From Streptomyces lateritius (GTDB lineage: Bacteria; Actinomycetota; Actinomycetes; Streptomycetales; Streptomycetaceae), in the NCBI RefSeq assembly GCF_014649715.1, contig NZ_BMTO01000010.1:50998-114997 (forward strand): a stretch of 64,000 nt of DNA, given 5' to 3'. The notes beneath the pieces are model-generated. The model was given only the letters and a program-made list of their open reading frames with translations, did not search any database and had not been told where the DNA came from. Numbering within the stretch: position 1 is the first letter of the stretch; each line of letters opens with the position of its first letter. The position numbers and the translations under genes are program-made. Below, one piece after another: positions 1 to 9,201 of the stretch.

Positions 1-2410
1 GGGGGCGCTGGCGGGGCATGGCGGGCAGCAAACGGTCCAGGAGCCCGGACCGTTCGTCCGCGAAGGCCGGGTCGGCCTGGTAGTCGGAGTGGCCCAGGAC
101 CGGTTCCGGCAACGGATGCGCGTGGGTGCGGCCGTAGACGACCGGGTCGGGCAGGACGTCACGGTCGACGGCCGGCTTCGGCCCCTCGGCGGGCACCCGG
201 ACCGGGCCGCCGATCGGGTCGGTGGCCCGGTAGAGGTTGCGCCAGCAGTGGACGGTGCGGTGCAGGGCCCGCAGCGGTCCGGGGCCGAAGTAGGCGGGGA
301 ACCAGCGTCCGTAGAGCCGCTCCAGCGGGGAGCCGTAGGTCAGCAGGGCGACTCTGCGGCGGGTCGCGGGCGGCAGCTGCCAGACCGCGGCCGCGGCGAG
401 CACGCTGCCCTGGGAGTGCCCCGAGATCACGAGCCGGCCGCCTGTGTGCCGGGTCCAGGCGCTCATGCGCCAGGTGAGGTCGGGGACGGCTCGTTCGGCG
501 TAGCAGGGCGGGGCGAAGGGGTGGGCGGCGCGTGGCCAGAACGTGCCGACGTCCCAGAGGATGCCGATGGTGCGGCGGGCGGAGGGGTCCTTGTAGGCGC
601 GGCGGCCCCAGGTGACGAACAGTATGAAGCCGAAGCCGATCATCCAGGAGCCGAGGGACTGCGCGGTGTCCGCGGCGGCGGCAACGGCGGGGTGGGCACC
701 GTCGAAGGCGCGGCCGGGGACGTTCCCGCTGGCCCACGCCCCGGCGACGGACCCGGCGCCGAGCAGCAGCGTGGCGCCGGAGACGATGCCGACGAGGACG
801 GGCGCGGAGTCGGTGAGCGAGGCGCGGGCGCGGGTCGCGGCGATTCGTGCGGTACGGACCGGGTCGGGGTCCTCGGTGCCGTACTCGGCCTCGACGACGG
901 GTCCGAGGCGGCGGGCGGCGCGCGCGGTCCGCACGACGAGGAACACGCTCGGCGCGAGGAGCATCAGGAGCAGCACGGGGATGACGGACGCCTGCCAGCT
1001 CAGCAGCACGGGCGGGCCGACGAGCGAGCCGTGGCCCATGCCGGGTGTTCCGGCGCCGTCCAGCCAGTCGGCGACACGCTGGGCCACGCCGCCGGACATC
1101 ACCCCGCCCAGCGCACAGGCGAGCATGGCGACGGCCGGGCCGCCGAGCCCGTACAGGGCGGTACGGGGGTCACGGTGCGGGCGGTGCAGAAGGAGGGCGA
1201 CGACGCCCAGGGCCACGACGAGGCCGCCCTGGGCCAGCGTCAGCACACCGAAGGTGACGTCTCCGGGGAGCGTCCCGCCGGAGCGCCAGCGGGGACGGGA
1301 CCAGCCGGCGTGGAGGACGGCGAGGGTGAGCAGCGCGAGGGAGGCGCCGGGCAGCCAGGACACCAGGGTCCGCTCGAGCCGCAGGTCCAGGCGCTTCTCG
1401 CTGCGGCCCCGACGGCAGACGACCCAGAGGACGACTGCCCCTAGGACGACGAAGGCCGACTGCAGCGCCCAGCCGAAGATTTCCCGCAGGGAGTCGGGCG
1501 CGGCGCGGTCGTGGCGGGCGGCGGCTCCGGTGAGGGCGGCGGCGACGGTCAGGAAGCCGGCGGCGGTGTGGGCGGCGCGCAGCCGTGCGACGAGCCGGCG
1601 ACCGTACCAGAACCCGGGGCGGCCGAGGGCGGGCCGCTGCGCGGCCGGAGACAGGGGGTCGGAGACGTCGGGGGCTTCCGGGGCGTCCGGACCCTCGGCG
1701 GTGTCTGGGCCGTCGAGGGGCTCACCCGTCGAGGCGCCCGGTGCGGGAGCGAGGGGGGCGGCTGGAGCGTCGTCGTACCCCATCGGCGGGCGCTGGGCCT
1801 CGTACGCGCTCCACGTGCGGTTCGACAGGTACCAGAGCAGCCCCACCAGCGCTGCCGGGACCACGGCGGCGAGCGCGAGCCGGCGGCCCGGCTGGGACCA
1901 CCAGCCGCCCCGCTCGGCCGAGAGGAAGCCCAGCCAGGAGCGCTCCTCCGCGCAGGCGGCCGCCCCCGCGCACTGCCAGGCCGTCAGATCGAGCGCGACC
2001 TCGCAGGCGGCGGCGGTGAGGAGCACGGTGAGGGTGAGCGCGACCAGACGGACCAGCACGCCGTAGAGCCGGACGAGACGCGGACGGTCCTGGGTCGGCG
2101 GCCGCATCCAGTGGGCGAGGTTGACGACCATGAACGGCAGAAGCAGCAGCCAGAGGGCGCGGGTGCCGTTGCCGGAGGTGAGGTTGGACCAGCAGTACGC
2201 CTCAGGGACCGGGCGTTCGGCGTAACGCTCGGGGTGCTCCTCCGCGTCGAGGTCGTCGGCGCGGCGGTGCATGGCGGCGGTCGTGTCGCCGGTGACCCGT
2301 ACCGTACGCGGGTCGTCGAGCATGGCCTGCGGCGTTGCTCCTCCGACACCGTGGACGAGGAGCTCGAGCGCCGCTTCCCCGATCCTCGGGGCAGGTGTGG
2401 CAGGGGACAC
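1..2410 (-). CDS. Polytopic membrane protein with split alpha/beta-hydrolase motifs (3' end outside window)
   Basis: The minus-strand frame is open from a GTG at 2410 to the window edge (at least 803 residues), so the stop lies outside. I chose the GTG because it starts just before a conserved-looking stretch ELLVHGVGG (His20) and has a purine-rich GAGAGCGAG upstream. About eleven hydrophobic segments fill residues ~70-560. After them comes a soluble domain with the nucleophile elbow GHSQGS (Ser666) and, near the end, LGHSDY, which could supply a catalytic His. Lipase/esterase families use an HG oxyanion loop early in the fold and a G-x-S-x-G elbow later; here the membrane region sits between the two. 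I infer a membrane-anchored lipase- or esterase-like enzyme; the substrate is unknown. Divergent from the DeoR gene at 2543. Confidence 0.8.
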   Translation of the reverse strand, partial: MSPATPAPRIGEAALELLVHGVGGATPQAMLDDPRTVRVTGDTTAAMHRRADDLDAEEHPERYAERPVPEAYCWSNLTSGNGTRALWLLLLPFMVVNLAHWMRPPTQDRPRLVRLYGVLVRLVALTLTVLLTAAACEVALDLTAWQCAGAAACAEERSWLGFLSAERGGWWSQPGRRLALAAVVPAALVGLLWYLSNRTWSAYEAQRPPMGYDDAPAAPLAPAPGASTGEPLDGPDTAEGPDAPEAPDVSDPLSPAAQRPALGRPGFWYGRRLVARLRAAHTAAGFLTVAAALTGAAARHDRAAPDSLREIFGWALQSAFVVLGAVVLWVVCRRGRSEKRLDLRLERTLVSWLPGASLALLTLAVLHAGWSRPRWRSGGTLPGDVTFGVLTLAQGGLVVALGVVALLLHRPHRDPRTALYGLGGPAVAMLACALGGVMSGGVAQRVADWLDGAGTPGMGHGSLVGPPVLLSWQASVIPVLLLMLLAPSVFLVVRTARAARRLGPVVEAEYGTEDPDPVRTARIAATRARASLTDSAPVLVGIVSGATLLLGAGSVAGAWASGNVPGRAFDGAHPAVAAAADTAQSLGSWMIGFGFILFVTWGRRAYKDPSARRTIGILWDVGTFWPRAAHPFAPPCYAERAVPDLTWRMSAWTRHTGGRLVISGHSQGSVLAAAAVWQLPPATRRRVALLTYGSPLERLYGRWFPAYFGPGPLRALHRTVHCWRNLYRATDPIGGPVRVPAEGPKPAVDRDVLPDPVVYGRTHAHPLPEPVLGHSDYQADPAFADERSGLLDRLLPAMPRQRP

Positions 2411-2542
2411 TTCGGTGTCTCGCTCTCTGGGTGGGAGGATTCGTCGTCAGGCAACAGGATCGCGGAAGGGCATGCGCGTGCGCACCGCCTCTCACGGAAT
2501 CCGACGCCAATCCCCTAGTCCCCTTCGGAAGGACCGGCCCCG

Positions 2543-3376
2543 GTGGTGAGCGACCATCAGAATCTCCTCGCGGAGCAGCGGCGCGCCCTCATTCTGGACG
2601 AGGTACGGCGGCGCGGCGGTGTACGGGTCAATGAGCTGACACGGCGGCTCAATGTCTCCGACATGACGGTCCGCAGGGACCTGGACGCGCTGGCGCGCCA
2701 GGGTGTCGTGGAGAAGGTGCACGGCGGCGCGGTACCGGTGGTCGAGACGAGTTCGCACGAACCCGGGTTCGAGGCCAAGTCGGCGCTCGAACTCAGCGCC
2801 AAGGACGAGATCGCCCGGACGGCGGCGCGGATGGTCGCGCCGGGTTCGGCGATCGCGCTGTCGGGTGGTACGACGACGTTCGCGCTGGCGGGGCATCTGC
2901 TGGACGTGCCGGATCTGACGGTGGTCACCAATTCGGTGCGGGTCGCCGATGTCTTCCACACGGCGCAGCGCAGCCAGGGCGCCGCGGCCGAGTCCAAGCC
3001 CGGTGCGGCGACCGTCGTGCTCACGGGTGGCGTGCGGACGCCGTCGGACGCGCTGGTGGGACCGGTGGCCGACCAGGCGATCCGGTCGCTCCACTTCGAC
3101 GTGCTGTTCCTCGGGGTGCACGGGGTCTCCGTGGAGGCCGGTCTGTCGACCCCGAATCTGGCGGAGGCGGAGACGAACCGGCATCTGATGCGCTCGGCCC
3201 GCCGGGTGGTGGTGGTCGCGGATCACACCAAGTGGGGCACGGTGGGGCTGAGTTCGTTCGCCCGGCTCGACGAGGTGGACACGCTGGTGACGGACCCGGG
3301 GCTCTCGCCGCAGACGCGGGAGGAGATGGTGGAGCATCTGCCGGGCCTTGTGGTGGCGGGCGAGGACGAGGAGTGA
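2543..3376 (+). CDS. DeoR-family transcriptional regulator
   Basis: 277 residues. The N-terminus (about residues 10-60) is a DeoR helix-turn-helix with VNELTRRLNVSDMTVRRDL, followed by KVHGGA, the family signature. The rest is the DeoR sensor domain (a sugar-phosphate isomerase-like fold), with SGGTTTF and the late motif VVVADHTKWG typical of these regulators. Family members usually repress sugar-uptake or sugar-catabolism genes and respond to phosphorylated sugars. GTG start at 2543 (a second GTG follows directly) with GGAAGGA about ten bases upstream. The following SRPBCC gene starts inside its stop codon, so the two are translationally coupled. No sugar gene is adjacent, so its target is not visible here. 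Confidence 0.93.
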   Translation: MVSDHQNLLAEQRRALILDEVRRRGGVRVNELTRRLNVSDMTVRRDLDALARQGVVEKVHGGAVPVVETSSHEPGFEAKSALELSAKDEIARTAARMVAPGSAIALSGGTTTFALAGHLLDVPDLTVVTNSVRVADVFHTAQRSQGAAAESKPGAATVVLTGGVRTPSDALVGPVADQAIRSLHFDVLFLGVHGVSVEAGLSTPNLAEAETNRHLMRSARRVVVVADHTKWGTVGLSSFARLDEVDTLVTDPGLSPQTREEMVEHLPGLVVAGEDEE

Positions 3377-3825
3377 GGGGAACGGTGCGGCCCTTCCGGA
3401 TCGAGCGTTCCACGGCCCTGCCGGTCGAGGAGGCGTGGCGACGGCTCACCGACTGGCCCGCGCACGGCGCGCGGGTACCGCTGACCCGGACCCGGGTGCT
3501 CACCACGGGGCCCACGGGGGTGAGGACCAGGTTCGCGGCCCGTACCGGCGTCGGGCCTCTGGCCTTCGACGACGTGATGGAGGTCGTACGTTGGGAGCCG
3601 CCGGCGCCGGGGCGGGCGGGCGTCTGCCTGCTGGAGAAGCGCGGGCGGGTCGTCCGCGGCAGGGCCGGCATCGAGGTGTACGGGACGCCGGAGGGCGCGC
3701 GGGTGGTGTGGACCGAGGAGCTCGCCGTACGGGGGGTTCCTCGGGTCCTCGATCCCGTACTGGCGCTCGCGGGGCGGCTGATGTTCGGCCGGGTCATGGA
3801 CGGTCTGCTGGGGTCCCGGCGGTGA
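3373..3825 (+). CDS. SRPBCC (START-like) family protein
   Basis: 150 residues if started at GTG 3373, which overlaps the TGA of the DeoR gene (GTGA). The opening RPFRIERSTALPVEEAWRRL and DWPAHGARVPLT match the first strand and helix of the polyketide cyclase/SRPBCC fold, and the central FDDVMEVVRWEPP and C-terminal helix fit the same fold. Such proteins form a hydrophobic cavity; actual ligands vary and none can be assigned. A second GTG at 3385 is possible but leaves less of the first strand. A longer open frame begins at 3232, but that part only shadows the DeoR gene. A second SRPBCC gene follows after about 100 bp. Confidence 0.85.
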   Translation: MRGTVRPFRIERSTALPVEEAWRRLTDWPAHGARVPLTRTRVLTTGPTGVRTRFAARTGVGPLAFDDVMEVVRWEPPAPGRAGVCLLEKRGRVVRGRAGIEVYGTPEGARVVWTEELAVRGVPRVLDPVLALAGRLMFGRVMDGLLGSRR

Positions 3826-3922
3826 ACTGCACGGGCCGGAAGCACATCTGACGGTCCGACATCTAGAGTGGGGCGGCCCTCGCACCGCCGTTCACCGCCG
3901 TTCATCCCCGGAGGTACGGACC

Positions 3923-4459
3923 ATGGCACGTCGACCGCCCCACCGCTCCGCGCTCCGCTCCGGACGCCGACTCGATCCCGTGGAGCTCGAGTTCGTCTCG
4001 TCCGCGCCCGTACGCCTGGTTTTCACGGCCGCGTTGGCGGCGCCGCCCTCGGCCGTCCACCGCTCGCTGGCCGAGGAGGTGGGCAGCTGGCCCTCCTGGT
4101 TCCGGGCCGTCGTCTCGGCCATGCCGACCGGGGGCGGCGCCGGGCGGGCGGTCCGGCTGCGGGGCGGTGTCTTCTTCCAGGAGACGATCATGGCCCATGA
4201 GCCGGACACGCGGTACGCCTACCGGGTCGACGAGACCAACGCCCCGGCCGTGCGAGCCATGCTGGAGGAGTGGGTGCTCTCCCCCGTCGGCTCCGGCACA
4301 CGGGTCCGCTGGACGATGGCCGCCGACGGCCCGTCCGCCTTCCTCACGGTGATGCGCCTGGCGCGCCCGGGTGTCGGCATGTCCTTCCGTGACGCGATGC
4401 GACGGCTGGACCGGCGTCTCATTCCGGCCAGACACCCGTCTTCAGGAACTGGTCGATAG
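3923..4459 (+). CDS. SRPBCC family protein
   Basis: 178 residues, ATG start with GGAGG at 3909-3913. A basic N-terminal stretch of about 20 residues precedes an SRPBCC fold: VELEFVSSAPVRLVFTAALA, WPSWFRAVVSA, then a strand-rich middle (FFQETIMAHEPDTRYAYRVD) and a C-terminal helix. The pattern resembles the ligand-binding cavity proteins of the polyketide cyclase/dehydrase group; no catalytic residue is evident, so lipid or small-molecule binding is the most that can be inferred. Its last 41 bases overlap the 3' end of the convergent cysteine synthase-like gene, so both reading frames share this stretch. Confidence 0.87.
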   Translation: MARRPPHRSALRSGRRLDPVELEFVSSAPVRLVFTAALAAPPSAVHRSLAEEVGSWPSWFRAVVSAMPTGGGAGRAVRLRGGVFFQETIMAHEPDTRYAYRVDETNAPAVRAMLEEWVLSPVGSGTRVRWTMAADGPSAFLTVMRLARPGVGMSFRDAMRRLDRRLIPARHPSSGTGR

Positions 4460-5561
4460 TGGCGGCGTACGGCGCGATGTCGAGGCCCTGTCCGGCGAGC
4501 CAGGCGTCGGAGTAGTACTTGTCGAGGTAGCGGTCGCCCGGGTCGCAGATCAGGGTCACGACGCTGCCCGTGCGGCCGTGCTCGACCATCTCGGCGACGA
4601 TCTTCAGCGCGCTCCAGAGTCCGGTGCCGGTGGAACCGCCCGCCTTGCGGCCGATCGCGGTCTCCAGGGCGCGGACGGCGGCGACGCTGGCGGCGTCCGG
4701 GACCTTCATCATCCGGTCGATCGCGCCGGGGACGAAGCTGGGCTCCATGCGGGGGCGGCCGATGCCTTCGATGCGGGAGCCGCAGTCGGCGGTCGCCTGG
4801 AGGTCGTCGTGGGTCCAGCCGTCGAAGAAACAGGAGTTCTCGGGGTCGGCGACGCAGATACGGGTGTCGTGCTGCATGTAGTGCACGTACCGGGCGATGG
4901 TGGCGGAGGTGCCGCCGGTACCCGCGGTGGCGACGATCCACGCGGGCTCGGGATAGCGCTCCAGCTTCAACTGCTGGTACATCGACTCGGCGATGTTGTT
5001 GTTGCCCCGCCAGTCGGTGGCCCGCTCGGCGTAGGTGAACTGGTCCATGTAGTGGCCGCCGGTCCGCTCGGCGAGGGCGGCGGACTCCTGGTACATCCTG
5101 CGGGAGTCGTCGACGAAGTGGCAGCGGCCGCCGTGGAACTCGATCAGCCTGCACTTCTCCGGGCTGGTGGTGCGGGGCATCACCGCGATGAAGGGCACGC
5201 CGATCAGCTTGGCGAAGTACGCCTCGGAGACGGCCGTCGAGCCGCTGGACGCCTCGATGACGGGCTTGCCGGGCCGGATCCAGCCGTTGCACAGGCCGTA
5301 GAGGAAGAGGGAGCGGGCGAGGCGGTGCTTGAGGCTGCCGGTGGGATGGGTCGACTCGTCCTTGAGGTAGAGGTCGATGCCCCACTTCTCCGGCAGCGGG
5401 AAGCGCAGGAGGTGGGTGTCGGCGGAGCGGTTGGCGTCGGCCTGGACCTTGCGGACGGCTTCCTTCAGCCAGGCGCGGTAGGCCGGGTCGCTGCGGTCGA
5501 CGTCGACGGTCCCCGCCGGCGCGGTGCTCTCGGCAGCCGTGTTGTTCTCCGTGGTGCTCAT
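4419..5561 (-). CDS. PLP-dependent cysteine synthase family protein, Cds1-like
   Basis: 380 residues. Fold-type II PLP enzyme: the PLP lysine lies in TGSLKHRLARSLFLY, the substrate loop in EASSGSTAVSEAY, and the phosphate-binding loop in GTGGTSATI. DQFTYAERATDWRGNNNIAES and IEGIGRPRMEPSF are close to what I remember of mycobacterial Cds1 (Rv3684), an L-cysteine desulfhydrase, so sulfide and pyruvate formation from cysteine is a reasonable guess; cysteine synthesis cannot be excluded. Start ATG at 5561 is preferred over an ATG eight codons upstream because AGGAGAGGGA precedes it at proper spacing. The 3' end overlaps the convergent SRPBCC gene by 41 bp. Confidence 0.92.
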   Translation of the reverse strand: MSTTENNTAAESTAPAGTVDVDRSDPAYRAWLKEAVRKVQADANRSADTHLLRFPLPEKWGIDLYLKDESTHPTGSLKHRLARSLFLYGLCNGWIRPGKPVIEASSGSTAVSEAYFAKLIGVPFIAVMPRTTSPEKCRLIEFHGGRCHFVDDSRRMYQESAALAERTGGHYMDQFTYAERATDWRGNNNIAESMYQQLKLERYPEPAWIVATAGTGGTSATIARYVHYMQHDTRICVADPENSCFFDGWTHDDLQATADCGSRIEGIGRPRMEPSFVPGAIDRMMKVPDAASVAAVRALETAIGRKAGGSTGTGLWSALKIVAEMVEHGRTGSVVTLICDPGDRYLDKYYSDAWLAGQGLDIAPYAATIDQFLKTGVWPE

Positions 5562-5744
5562 GCGTCCCTCTCCTCGGTCCCACAACGGTCCCTACTGGTG
5601 ACGATATCTCCCTCACCTGCGCAAACGTTCACTTTGGGAGTCCATAGGAGTCCCTTGCAGGAGCGCCGGGAGGGGGCCTCTGGCGTACTTGCCCGGTGCC
5701 CGGGCACACTGGTCGGAGCAACCGGTGCGAAGGGGCGGAGTGAC

Positions 5745-6050
5745 ATGACGGAGCCGGAGTTCACGGCGACGGGGGTACGGATCGAGCGCTGGCCCCGCTC
5801 GCTGACGCGGGCGGGCGAGGTCCGTATCGAGGACGGGCGGCTGTCGCTGCTGACCAGCTACGGCAGCGAGATCGACAGCGCGCCGGTGGCCTCCGTACGG
5901 GCCGGGCGGCCGTGGTTCGCGAAGGCGGACGAGACGGTGGCGACGGTGAACGGGACGCGCTACCGCCTGACCATGGAGGGGCGCCGGGACCGCGCGTCGG
6001 GCCCCGGACGGTTCCTCGAAGCGCTGAAGAGGGCGACGAAGGACGACTGA
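5745..6050 (+). CDS. Conserved hypothetical protein, about 101 residues
   Basis: ATG at 5745 follows GGCGGAG. The protein is small, strand-rich and charged (IERWPRSLTRAGEVRIEDGR, then LTSYGSEIDSAPVASV) and ends in a lysine-rich helix, with no signal peptide or membrane segment. The pattern of short strands resembles the small PH-like or bacterial 'DUF' domains common in Streptomyces, but I do not recognise the family. A 12-bp palindrome, GTGCCCGGGCAC, lies at 5696-5707 in the intergenic region shared with the divergent cysteine synthase-like gene and may be a regulatory site. The open frame extends far upstream, but that part only shadows the opposite-strand gene. Confidence 0.72.
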   Translation: MTEPEFTATGVRIERWPRSLTRAGEVRIEDGRLSLLTSYGSEIDSAPVASVRAGRPWFAKADETVATVNGTRYRLTMEGRRDRASGPGRFLEALKRATKDD

Positions 6051-6244
6051 GCGGTACGAAGACAGCGGCCTGACCAGCGGTGGGTCGCGGCGAGTTGCGG
6101 GGCGGTCACCACTGGTTCACGCTGGAACCACCTCACCGAGGGTTTACCGGCGGTGACGCTGTGATCCAGCCCGCCGCCGTGCGCAGCGCAAGTTCAGATC
6201 CGAACCTTCGTCTTCTTCCGGACCTACTTCGGGGAGTCGCAGCC

Positions 6245-6847
6245 GTGATCAGCGAGCCAAGCAGGCACTGCACGGTGGAGCTCCAGGCCCTGCCGTCGCG
6301 GATCGGTCAGGTCCGCAGAATCGTATCGGCGCATCTGCGCTACTGGCATCTCGATGCGTTGATCGACCATGCGGCGCTCGGTGTCACCGAGCTCCTGACC
6401 AACGTTCACCGGCACGCACAGCCGGACAAGAGGTGCACCGTGAAGATCGAGCTGCTGCTCGACCGCCTCACGGTCTCCGTCCACGACCACGACCCGCGGA
6501 TGCCGGACATCAGCGCCGGGCCGAGGTGCGAGAACCACGGTGAGGTCGACGAGTTCGCCACGTCGGGGCGCGGCCTGGCCATCATCGAGGCGGTCAGCGA
6601 GAGCTGGGGCATCCGCCCGCACGGCGAGACCGGGAAGGTCATCTGGTTCACCCTGTCGGCTCCGACGCCCGCCGTGGCGGTCCCCTCCCGTTCGCACGCG
6701 GTGTACGGCGCGACCACCGACGGCCCCTTCGCCGGTCACAGCCCCTTCCACGGCACACACGGCACCAGCCTCGAAGGCATCCCGTTCGGCACCCCCGCGG
6801 CACCGGTCCTGACCCCCGCCGCCGCCCGCTCGGCCCTCGCGGGCTGA
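6245..6847 (+). CDS. ATP-binding protein, RsbW-like anti-sigma factor family (HATPase)
   Basis: 200 residues. A GHKL/HATPase core occupies residues ~10-145: an N-box-like helix ALGVTELLTNVHRHA (conserved E and N), then VSVHDHDPRMP (N/D-x-G region changed to DHDP), and ATSGRGLAIIEAVS (G-x-G lid). Streptomyces encodes many such stand-alone ATPases, some of which bind sigma factors or anti-anti-sigma factors. The C-terminal ~55 residues are Pro/Ala/His-rich and probably disordered. Start GTG 6245 is chosen because GGGGAG sits ten bases upstream and VISEPSRHCTVELQALPSR begins the conserved fold; an open frame from 6080 would add an unlikely extension. No partner gene is adjacent. Confidence 0.88.
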   Translation: MISEPSRHCTVELQALPSRIGQVRRIVSAHLRYWHLDALIDHAALGVTELLTNVHRHAQPDKRCTVKIELLLDRLTVSVHDHDPRMPDISAGPRCENHGEVDEFATSGRGLAIIEAVSESWGIRPHGETGKVIWFTLSAPTPAVAVPSRSHAVYGATTDGPFAGHSPFHGTHGTSLEGIPFGTPAAPVLTPAAARSALAG

Positions 6848-7021
6848 CGCCCGCCTCGGAGAGGCCGTGGTGGCGGTGAAGCGGCCGGCGGCTGTACACC
6901 ATGGGAAGCACGGCCGGGGTGCGGGGCGGGCCGGATCCGGGAAAGGGCCGATGTGAGGGGCGGCCCGGCAGAGCCGAGCCGCGCCCTCATGGTCCGCCGT
7001 ACGCGACCGGCTCGCGGACCG

Positions 7022-7792
7022 TCAGCCGACCGGGACCAGGGTCAGGTACGCCATGCCGAGGACGTTCCGGTAGCCGTTCAGCCAGGTGGAGCGCTGGCGG
7101 TCGACGCGTTCGCGTGTCTCGGCCGCCAGCGGGTGGTCGGCGTGGGCGGCCAGCCACGTCTCGGTGTCGTGGCGGTAGCCCGACTCGAACTCCTCCCACT
7201 CCTCGGCGCTCGCGGTCTCGATCCACGCGGGCCGGAAGCCCGCCTCGATCGCGAGGTCCACGAGCGGACCCAGCAGGAGATGGTCGCCCTCGTGCGCGCC
7301 GGGCCACATCCCGGCGAACTCCTCCGGCGTGGGCTTCCGTTGCCAGAATCCCTCACCGAGGACGACCCGGCCGCCGGGCTTGACCAGACGCCGCAGCTCA
7401 CGCAGTGCGACGGCCGGGTCGTGCGGCTGCTCGGGGTCGCACAGGGCCTGGCTGGAGCCGAGACAGAGGATCGCGTCGACCGGCCCGCGGGTGGTGCCGA
7501 GCGCCGACTCCTCCACGAACTCGACGCGGTCGGCGAGCCCGCGCTCCTTGGCGAGGACCCGGCCCCGGGCAAGGTCCTCGGCGTTGATGTCGATACCGAC
7601 GCCGGTGGATCCGGGTGCTGCCTCGAGAACGCGCAGCAGCAACTCCCCCCAGCCGCTGCCGATGTCGAGCACGGTGGCGGGGGCGTTCGCTGCGAGCCGC
7701 TCGATCATGCGGGTGGCGCGGGCCTCGGAGAGCGGCCCGTGGAAGGTGAGGCTGCCGAGGCGCGGGGGGTGATTTTCGTAGGTGTCGGTCAT
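7022..7792 (-). CDS. SAM-dependent class I methyltransferase
   Basis: 256 residues from ATG 7792. The Rossmann-type methyltransferase motifs are in order: motif I VLDIGSGWGELLLR (SAM-binding glycines), acidic residue in GVGIDINAEDLARG, and LVKPGGRVVLGEGFW as motif III. WPGAHEGDHLLLGPLVDLA and a final QRSTWLNGYRNVLGM region are shared by a Streptomyces group of unknown substrate. It lies downstream of the ROK regulator on the same strand with a 74-bp gap. The ribosome site is weak (GGAT directly upstream), so an alternative start cannot be excluded. The 174 bp beyond its 3' end contain nothing I recognise. Confidence 0.9.
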   Translation of the reverse strand: MTDTYENHPPRLGSLTFHGPLSEARATRMIERLAANAPATVLDIGSGWGELLLRVLEAAPGSTGVGIDINAEDLARGRVLAKERGLADRVEFVEESALGTTRGPVDAILCLGSSQALCDPEQPHDPAVALRELRRLVKPGGRVVLGEGFWQRKPTPEEFAGMWPGAHEGDHLLLGPLVDLAIEAGFRPAWIETASAEEWEEFESGYRHDTETWLAAHADHPLAAETRERVDRQRSTWLNGYRNVLGMAYLTLVPVG

Positions 7793-7866
7793 GATCCGGA
7801 CGCTAGTTCGTCCAGGCCCGGCTGACCAGCGATTTCGGCAACGGCCTGGCCGAGATGGGCTCCTCG

Positions 7867-9093
7867 TCAGGCCTCCGGTCTCCCGAGCGCGGCCAGCGGA
7901 TCGTCCAGCACCGGCTGCCAGGCCAACTCGGCGGCTCCGACGAGGCTGTTGTGGTCGAGGGTGCAGGCGAGGATCGGCACTCCGCCGCTGCGGCCCCACA
8001 GGCTGCGGTCCGCGACGACCGCGCGCAGCCGGTCGGGGTCGGCGTCGAGCAGCTCGCGGTGCAGGCCGCCGAGGATGATCCGGTCCGGGTTGAGGATGTT
8101 CACAAGACCCGCCAGGCCGAGGCCCAGACGGTCGATGAGCTCCTCGGTCGCGGCCCGCACGCCCGGGTCGTCGGGGCTGGTACGGAGCAGGTCACGCGCC
8201 TGCTGGAGCAGCGAGACCTCGGGCCCGGGGTCGCGTCCGGCCACGGTGAGGAAGGCGAGCGGGTCGGTCTCGACGTCGAGGCAACCGCGGCTGCCGCAGT
8301 GGCAGGGGCGGCCCTCGGGGTTGACCGTGAGGTGCCCGACCTCGAGCGCGAGACCGGAACTGCCGGTGTGCAGGCGGCCGTCGAGGACCAGGGCGCCACC
8401 GACGCCGCGGTGGCCGGTGGCGACGCACAGGAGATCCCGGGCGCCACGGCCGGCGCCGTGCCGGTGCTCGGCGAGCGCGGCGAGGTTGACGTCGTTGCCG
8501 GTGAAGGCGGGGCCCTCGATGCCCGCGGCGCGGACACGTTCGGCGAAGATCTCCCGCACCGGCGCACCCGCGGGCCAGGCGAGGTGGAGCGGGTTGAGGG
8601 CGGTTCCCTCGGGCTCGGCGACGGCCGACGGCGCGGCGAGCCCGGCTCCGACGCAGCGGCGCCCGCTCTCGCGGAGCAGGTCGGCGCCCGCCTCGACGAC
8701 GGCGCCGAGGACCTGGGCGGGGTCGGCGGAGACGGTGACGCAGCCGGGCGCGGTCGCCACGATGGTGCCGCCGAGGCCGACGAGCGCGGCGCGGAAGCCG
8801 TCGGCATGGACCTGTGCGGCGAGGGCGACGGGGCCCTTCTCGTCGACGGCGAGGCGGTGCGAGGGGCGCCCCTGGGACCCGGCGGCGGCGCCGGGGTTGG
8901 AGTCGACCCGGATGAGGCCGAGGGCCTCGAGTTCGGCGGCGACGGCGCCTGCGGTGGCGCGGGTGACGCCGAGTTCGGCGGTGAGCACGGCGCGGGTCGG
9001 GGCGCGGCCCGTGTGCACCAGTTCCAGCGCGGGCCCCAGCGCGCCGCGCCCCCTGTCCAGCCGTGTCCTGGTCGTCGTCGCCTTGCCGTTCAT
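7867..9093 (-). CDS. ROK-family transcriptional regulator
   Basis: 408 residues. Unlike the ROK kinase at 18813, it has an N-terminal winged helix (residues ~20-75, PTRAVLTAELGVTRATAGAVAA) before the ROK sugar-binding domain. The ROK zinc cluster CHCGSRGC and the conserved EVGHLTV motif are present, as is NDVNLAALAEH, the usual catalytic-site context in the kinase relatives. Such NagC/XylR-type proteins repress sugar-catabolism operons and are released by sugar ligands. The open frame runs upstream to about 9852, but the start is ATG 9093, directly before the wing. It is divergent from the endonuclease III-like gene, with 108 bp between them. Confidence 0.92.
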   Translation of the reverse strand: MNGKATTTRTRLDRGRGALGPALELVHTGRAPTRAVLTAELGVTRATAGAVAAELEALGLIRVDSNPGAAAGSQGRPSHRLAVDEKGPVALAAQVHADGFRAALVGLGGTIVATAPGCVTVSADPAQVLGAVVEAGADLLRESGRRCVGAGLAAPSAVAEPEGTALNPLHLAWPAGAPVREIFAERVRAAGIEGPAFTGNDVNLAALAEHRHGAGRGARDLLCVATGHRGVGGALVLDGRLHTGSSGLALEVGHLTVNPEGRPCHCGSRGCLDVETDPLAFLTVAGRDPGPEVSLLQQARDLLRTSPDDPGVRAATEELIDRLGLGLAGLVNILNPDRIILGGLHRELLDADPDRLRAVVADRSLWGRSGGVPILACTLDHNSLVGAAELAWQPVLDDPLAALGRPEA

Positions 9094-9201
9094 GCAGGCG
9101 AGTCTCCCATGATCGGAGGGCGGAACGGTTTGCCGGGCGGACGGGCGGGTAGCGGCGCCGCGGAAACCGGCGGAGTCACCACAGGCGTCATGGGAGGCGG
9201 C

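Noticed and set aside
89..2066. Two long plus-strand frames at the left edge
   Set aside because: They lie antisense to the membrane hydrolase-like gene, whose minus frame gives clear helices and motifs.
4371..5744. N-terminal extension of the hypothetical gene at 5745 by about 458 codons
   Set aside because: The extension is antisense to the Cds1-like gene; ATG 5745 has its own ribosome site.
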